Below are positions 4,499 to 7,868 of a stretch of DNA of 7,868 nt, piece by piece. The notes below the pieces were generated by a model. That model saw nothing but the letters and a program-made list of their open reading frames with translations, searched no databases and was not told the origin of the DNA. The stretch spans positions 1-7,868 of the forward strand of contig JAJYKH010000114.1 of NCBI GenBank assembly GCA_021788685.1, given 5' to 3'. The DNA is from Deltaproteobacteria bacterium (GTDB lineage: Bacteria; Desulfobacterota; Desulfobulbia; Desulfobulbales; UBA5123). Each line of letters opens with the position of its first letter. Positions within the stretch are counted from its first letter, which is position 1. The translations under genes and the position numbers were made by a program.

Positions 4499-7270
4499 TC
4501 ACGGCGATGCTTTCACCACTTTGTCCTGGCTGCAGTAGTAGTTGACCAGCTCCCCGAACAGGTCGTCCCGGCCGGTGTAGATGCCGTTGCTGCTGTTGAG
4601 GATCTGCTGGAGCGCCTCCTCGTACCCATCGACCCCCGAGATGTAGTCGCTCACGTTCCGGCCGCCGCACTGGCCTTGCAGGAGGCGATCCATGTACCGG
4701 TTGACGTTGGCGAGGTAGAGGCGGTTGTTCCGGAAGCGGGGGTTTTCGCTTCCGGCCCGCTCGAAGTTCCGGTTCATCATCCGCCGGAGCTCCTCGCCAA
4801 ACATGTAGTCGTAAATGCGGCCGGCGATGAGGGTCGGCCCCTGCCCCGAGGTCCCCACTTCCATCCGGCCGCCGCTGTTGGTGGTCACCGCCACGATCAT
4901 GGTCGTGGTGTGGTCGGGATGGGCCGCCCGGTCCCGATAGGGGTTGAAGTGGCTCACGAAGAGGGACGAGCGCCCTTCCGGGGCGGTGCCGGTCTTCCCC
5001 GAGACCAGGTTCAGGCCGTACCGGAACTGGGTGCGGAGGTTGGATGGCGTCCCGCGGTTGCAGACCTCGTAAAGGGCGTTCAGCTCCGTTTCCCGCTCCG
5101 CCTTGGCGTCAAAGAGCAGGACGGGCGGCTTTTCCGCGTCGGTGCGGTGGTCGTAGATCACCTGGCCGTTGACCAGGATGCGCCTCACGAAGGCGGGCTC
5201 CCGGTAGTAGCCGTCCAGGAAGGCATTGTAGATCCCCAGCCACTGCTGCACCGGCACGTCGCTCGCCCCGATGCCGAACGGCCAGAATTTGGCATCCTCC
5301 CGGTTGTAATCGAGGCCGATCTCATCGAAGCCGTTGAGCATGGCATCGCGCAGGACCCGGTTGGTGTAAAGCCGGGCGAAGATGGTGTTGATCGAGATCA
5401 CCTGCGCCTCCAGCAGAGAGTACTTCTTCCCCATGGGATGGCTCGCGTCGTAGCCGTACCAGTTGCGGGGCAGCCAGATGTCCCGGCCGGCGCTCTCCAC
5501 GTACTTGTACTCGAGGGGAGTATCCGCGTAGGTGCTGTCCATGGTGGCATTGGCGGCAACCATGTCGTAATAGGCGATCACCGGCTTGATGGAGGAGCAG
5601 GGGGCGATCCGCGCCTGCTTGTTCATGAGGTCGATGACCACCTTGCCGTTCCCGCCCGCCTCGGTCTGCCCGTTCTGCCAGAATTCCTTGCCCCCCACGT
5701 AGGCGACGATCTCACCGTGCTGGTTTATCATCGCCACGCCCACGTTGATCCGGCGGTTGAGCTCCGCCAGGAAGCCGGCATAGTCCTGGTAGGGGGGCAC
5801 CCGCCCCTGCCGGCGGTAGCTCTCCAGTTCCTGCTGGTAGGTGCCCTGGTTCCGCACCTGGAGGACGTGCTGGTACTGCTCGCTGTGGAGGAATTCGGCA
5901 ATGATCGCCTTGATCTTTTCCACCAGGTCGAGATTCACGTCGGTCTCGATGACCACCTCGCCCGGCTCGTCCAGGAGCAGCTCGGTCCCGGAGACCTGCC
6001 GGCCGTTGATCGAATAGGAGCGGGCGCACACCTCCCGGATCACGTTCCAGGAGGTCCACTCCTCCTTGCCGTAGAGCGGGGAGCTGAATTCCCGGAACCC
6101 GATGCGGCGGACCGATTCCGCATCGGTCAGCAGCCAGCGCCGGTGCTCCTCCTCGCTGATCTCCCCCCGCGACCGGAGATAGTCGAGGGCGGTGTTCACC
6201 TTGGCCATGGCCTGTTCGGCGTAAACGCGCAGATCCCCCAGCTGGTCGAGCTCCTTGCCCCGCACCATCTCGTAGAAGGCGAGCTCCCGTTTGTGGTTGG
6301 GAATGAAGGAGCCGATTGCCACCAGCTGCTGCACGGTGAGCTCGGAGAGATCCTTTTTGAAGTAGTTGCGGGCGGCCGCGGGAAAGCCGTAGATGTTGGC
6401 CCCCACTGGCACGGTGTTGATGTAGAAGTCGAGGTTCTGCTCCTTGCCGAACTTGGAGACCATCATGTAGGAGAGGATGATTTCCTCCAGCTTGTGGCCG
6501 ATGTTCCGCTCGGTGTTGCCCACGATCTTCTTCGCGTTCTGCATGACGATGGTGCTCGCCCCGCGGGTGCGGCCCAAGAGGGTGTCCTTGACCGCCCCCA
6601 GCAGGTTGGGCCAGCTCACCCCCGCATGGATGAAGAAGGCGTTCACGTACCAGGGGTTCCGCGGGTGGGGCAGGAAGTAATGGTCCTCGCAGGCGAGAAG
6701 GGCCATCCTGACCTTGGCCGGGATCTGCTCGGTCACTTTCCGCTTGCCGTACGACTTGATGATCGCCCCGTGGGCGTCCTGGATCTTCGCGGAATGGGCG
6801 TAGCTCTCGAGACTCTCGGGCAGCCGGCTGATAGGGGCGGTGTCGTAAAGGGAGCGGGCCACCGCCAGCTCGACGATGTGCTGGGTGGGCCCGGGGATGT
6901 AATTGATCACCAGGAGCACGGTCCCCACCGCCAGGGACCAACGCCCGACTTTCGGCAGCCAGTAGCGGAGCAGGAACAGGGTGCGGTGGAAGGGATTGTC
7001 CCAGAAGAACGTCTTCCGGGGATTGTCCTGGAGGTTGGCCAGATATCTCTGGTAGCTCTCCTCCAGGTGCTGGCTCCTCTTCAGCTTCTTGAGGATCTTC
7101 TTGTCGTCGAGCTTGTCCAGGTCATGCTCGGAGAAGGTATGCTTGAACGCCTTGTATTTGATCGCCTGCTGGCGGGGGTCGAGGGGCCGCCCGGCCCCGC
7201 CGGCGCTCCGGGGGGCCTGCTTCTTGCCGTCGGCAGGAGCGGGCTTGGCAGGAGACGGTTTTTCGTTCAT
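4499..7270 (-). CDS. Class A penicillin-binding protein (transglycosylase-transpeptidase)
   Basis: A 923-residue bifunctional peptidoglycan synthase. A basic, proline-rich cytoplasmic tail (1-105) precedes a membrane anchor at about 110-126. The GT51 glycosyltransferase domain (about 160-340) has Glu195-Asp196 (CEDHYF) as catalytic motif 1, GASTIVMQNAK (237-247) for motif 2, HKLEE (259-263) for motif 3 and a DFYINTVPVG motif 4. Several differ from the usual GGSTITQQ, RKxxE and YLN forms, so this is a divergent subgroup. The transpeptidase domain is intact: Ser559-x-x-Lys562 (SSIK), Ser626-Ile-Asn628 and Lys759-Thr-Gly-Thr762. About 160 residues follow KTGT, longer than strictly needed. I chose ATG 7270, the first Met before a plausible tail; the frame continues upstream only through an inserted element. 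No Shine-Dalgarno sequence is visible, because the element displaced the native leader. Monocistronic as far as can be seen. Confidence 0.93.
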   Translation of the reverse strand: MNEKPSPAKPAPADGKKQAPRSAGGAGRPLDPRQQAIKYKAFKHTFSEHDLDKLDDKKILKKLKRSQHLEESYQRYLANLQDNPRKTFFWDNPFHRTLFLLRYWLPKVGRWSLAVGTVLLVINYIPGPTQHIVELAVARSLYDTAPISRLPESLESYAHSAKIQDAHGAIIKSYGKRKVTEQIPAKVRMALLACEDHYFLPHPRNPWYVNAFFIHAGVSWPNLLGAVKDTLLGRTRGASTIVMQNAKKIVGNTERNIGHKLEEIILSYMMVSKFGKEQNLDFYINTVPVGANIYGFPAAARNYFKKDLSELTVQQLVAIGSFIPNHKRELAFYEMVRGKELDQLGDLRVYAEQAMAKVNTALDYLRSRGEISEEEHRRWLLTDAESVRRIGFREFSSPLYGKEEWTSWNVIREVCARSYSINGRQVSGTELLLDEPGEVVIETDVNLDLVEKIKAIIAEFLHSEQYQHVLQVRNQGTYQQELESYRRQGRVPPYQDYAGFLAELNRRINVGVAMINQHGEIVAYVGGKEFWQNGQTEAGGNGKVVIDLMNKQARIAPCSSIKPVIAYYDMVAANATMDSTYADTPLEYKYVESAGRDIWLPRNWYGYDASHPMGKKYSLLEAQVISINTIFARLYTNRVLRDAMLNGFDEIGLDYNREDAKFWPFGIGASDVPVQQWLGIYNAFLDGYYREPAFVRRILVNGQVIYDHRTDAEKPPVLLFDAKAERETELNALYEVCNRGTPSNLRTQFRYGLNLVSGKTGTAPEGRSSLFVSHFNPYRDRAAHPDHTTTMIVAVTTNSGGRMEVGTSGQGPTLIAGRIYDYMFGEELRRMMNRNFERAGSENPRFRNNRLYLANVNRYMDRLLQGQCGGRNVSDYISGVDGYEEALQQILNSSNGIYTGRDDLFGELVNYYCSQDKVVKASP

Positions 7271-7273
7271 GTC

Positions 7274-7281
7274 GTTTGGAC
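7274..7281. repeat. Left 8-bp target-site duplication
   Basis: GTTTGGAC, identical to 7441-7448, directly abuts the GTAA end of the miniature element and lies three bases upstream of the penicillin-binding protein ATG. Confidence 0.85.
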
Positions 7282-7440
7282 GTAACCGATCACAGGTAAC
7301 AGCCCCCCGAGATCGATCATTCCTGGGTTTTGTAAGCGGTCGCAGGGTGCCCCAAATCCGCGGAAGAGGCCTGCGAGCTGGACTGGTGCTCCGCGAGCAG
7401 GCCGATGGCAATGGAGATGGGGTGCCATGTGACCGCTTAC
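7282..7440. mobile_element. IS66-type miniature inverted-repeat element (159 bp, non-coding)
   Basis: The left end reads GTAACCGATCACAGG and the right end, read inward, GTAAGCGGTCACATG: 12 of the outer 15 bases agree. Both ends are flanked by the same eight bases, GTTTGGAC (7274-7281 and 7441-7448). GTAA termini and 8-bp duplications are the known hallmarks of the IS66 family. The element is far too short for a transposase, so it would need one in trans. Inside are a second end-like copy, GTAAGCGGTCGCAGG (7332-7346), lying 50 bases inward of the left end in the same orientation, and a hairpin, GGCCTGC (7368-7374) with GCAGGCC (7397-7403). The insertion lies immediately before the start codon of the penicillin-binding protein gene. 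Family assignment is inference from ends and duplication length. Confidence 0.8.
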
Positions 7441-7448
7441 GTTTGGAC
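7441..7448. repeat. Right 8-bp target-site duplication
   Basis: GTTTGGAC, the exact partner of 7274-7281, immediately following the TTAC end of the element. Confidence 0.85.
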
Positions 7449-7472
7449 ACATAATCTCAGGGCCACGGAAAC

Positions 7473-7501
7473 AATGTACCTTTCGGACGGACCAATCTCA
7501 A
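7473..7501 (-). promoter_or_regulatory. Candidate promoter of the penicillin-binding protein gene
   Basis: On the minus strand TTGAGA (7501-7496), a 17-base spacer and TACATT (7478-7473) form a good sigma70 match. Transcription would begin near 7466. Without the miniature element the start codon would be about 30 bases downstream; with it the leader is about 196 bases. The same -10 hexamer and spacing occur before the FmdB-family gene. Unverified prediction. Confidence 0.45.
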
Positions 7502-7662
7502 CCCAATCGTCCCTCGCATAAATAGTTGAAGGAAAAGTTCATTCGGGCCGATATTCCGGGAGGGCGCCGGCTACCTTCATTATCGGCCGGCTCCCCCGCG
7601 CGCTTGAGCGCGAAAAGAGACGGATATCGCGGCGGAAGAAAGGCCGCGGTCACGCCACCGGA
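7502..7662. other. Intergenic spacer with small hairpins
   Basis: This part of the divergent spacer holds two hairpins: GGGA plus GCCGG (7558-7570, with a four-base bulge) against CCGGC plus TCCC (7587-7595), and CGCGC-TTGA-GCGCG (7599-7612). Neither has a T-run. No riboswitch consensus is recognisable. The plus-strand frame leading into the zinc-ribbon gene is open from 7526, but its translation is low-complexity and unconvincing. Confidence 0.5.
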
Positions 7663-7729
7663 GGCTGTGATTGCTTACGAAAATGAGCAGGAGCCGTCTC
7701 GGCGCTCCGATGCCCCTGTGATCGGTTAC
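7663..7729. repeat. Double IS66-like end, no partner end found
   Basis: Two end-like motifs in the same orientation, CTGTGATTGCTTAC (ending 7678) and CCTGTGATCGGTTAC (ending 7729), lie 51 bases apart. Read on the minus strand, the pair matches the left end of the miniature element: GTAACCGATCACAGG is identical for 15 bases, CCGAGA recurs, and the second motif follows at nearly the same distance (50 in the element). The flanking bases after 7729 (GCCATGAG) are not found duplicated in the window, and no opposite end is visible to the left. It may be the surviving end of another insertion, or a repeat recruited upstream of the gene. Confidence 0.65.
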
Positions 7730-7732
7730 GCC

Positions 7733-7868
7733 ATGAGCGCTCCACCGACCATGACCTTCCACTGCGGCCAATGCGGCTTTTCCCGGGCGGTTGCCGCCCG
7801 GCACGCCGGCAAGACCGTGCCCTGCCCCCAGTGCGGCACCAAGGTCACGGTCGGCCCGGCAGCCGCCC
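7733..7868 (+). CDS. Zinc-ribbon protein, 5' part only
   Basis: The first 45 codons of a gene that runs off the window. The translation contains HCGQCG near the start and PCPQCG twenty residues on; the cysteines C11, C14, C31 and C34 make a CxxC-x16-CxxC zinc ribbon ending in a KVTV strand. Such ribbons often head larger membrane or regulatory proteins, and nothing more can be said of its function. The start is uncertain. ATG 7733 follows the double end motif by three bases and has no Shine-Dalgarno sequence. ATG 7751 (MTFHCG) fits the domain start equally well. GTG 7667 has GGAGG only two bases before it and would add 22 residues encoded by the repeat. Divergent from the penicillin-binding protein gene. 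Confidence 0.65.
   Translation, partial: MSAPPTMTFHCGQCGFSRAVAARHAGKTVPCPQCGTKVTVGPAAA

Noticed and set aside
4280..7285. 1001-codon plus-strand open frame antisense to the penicillin-binding protein gene
   Set aside because: Low-complexity composition and no recognisable motif, while the opposite strand has all penicillin-binding protein motifs. Antisense open frames of this size are common in high-GC DNA.
7282..7729. A single larger element from the left GTAACCGATCACAGG to the matching inverted copy at 7715-7729
   Set aside because: Although these two ends match perfectly, the bases flanking them differ (GTTTGGAC and GCCATGAG), while the end at 7440 has the exact 8-bp duplication of the left flank.
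7540..7730. Possible c-di-GMP (GEMM) riboswitch before the zinc-ribbon gene
   Set aside because: The conserved CAAACC and GACGCAAAG-type core elements are missing on both strands; the resemblance is limited to GC-rich hairpins.

Overview
The window is GC-rich and gene-dense, with long antisense open frames and intergenic spacers full of repeats and palindromes. The gene families and the style of the spacers suggest a Geobacter/Desulfuromonas-type (Desulfuromonadota, formerly delta-proteobacterial) chromosome. This placement is inference from protein character; there is no rRNA or taxonomic marker here.

Layout. All complete genes lie on the minus strand. Reading in transcription order from the right: a 923-residue class A penicillin-binding protein (4499-7270); a small SEC-C zinc-motif protein (3538-4044); an FmdB-type zinc-ribbon protein (2919-3137) closed by a clear Rho-independent terminator (2842-2878); then a two-gene operon with its own promoter (about 2754-2785), made of a membrane-anchored HtrA/Deg serine protease (1542-2666) and a NapH/NosR-like polyferredoxin (183-1541). 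The only plus-strand gene is the start of a zinc-ribbon protein at the right edge (from about 7733), divergent from the penicillin-binding protein.

How the genes relate. The protease and polyferredoxin are directly abutted: the protease stop codon TAG is followed at once, in the same frame, by the TTG start of the polyferredoxin, and the ribosome-binding site of the second gene lies inside the last codons of the first. They are surely co-transcribed and probably translationally coupled. The protease acts on the outer face of the cytoplasmic membrane and the polyferredoxin is an integral membrane electron carrier, so a shared envelope role is plausible but unproven. The penicillin-binding protein polymerises and cross-links peptidoglycan. 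FmdB and SEC-C proteins are small zinc-binding proteins of uncertain role.

Repeats and mobile DNA. The strongest unusual signal is a 159-bp miniature element (7282-7440) with GTAA...TTAC inverted ends and a perfect 8-bp target duplication (GTTTGGAC), the hallmarks of an IS66-type non-autonomous insertion. It sits between the likely promoter and the start codon of the penicillin-binding protein gene. A second, related double end lies at 7663-7729, just before the zinc-ribbon gene. Downstream of the penicillin-binding protein gene is a diverged duplicate of its last codons, separated from the real ones by a strong hairpin, which looks like the remnant of a lost tandem paralogue. Other spacers hold a heptanucleotide GGTTGGA-type array (50-183), a nested palindrome (3369-3476), a long imperfect hairpin (4117-4233) and a further palindromic repeat (4260-4319).

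I see no tRNA, rRNA, CRISPR array, phage gene or defence system. No wholly new system is evident; the points most worth following are the in-frame stop/start junction, the miniature element and the duplicated gene tail.
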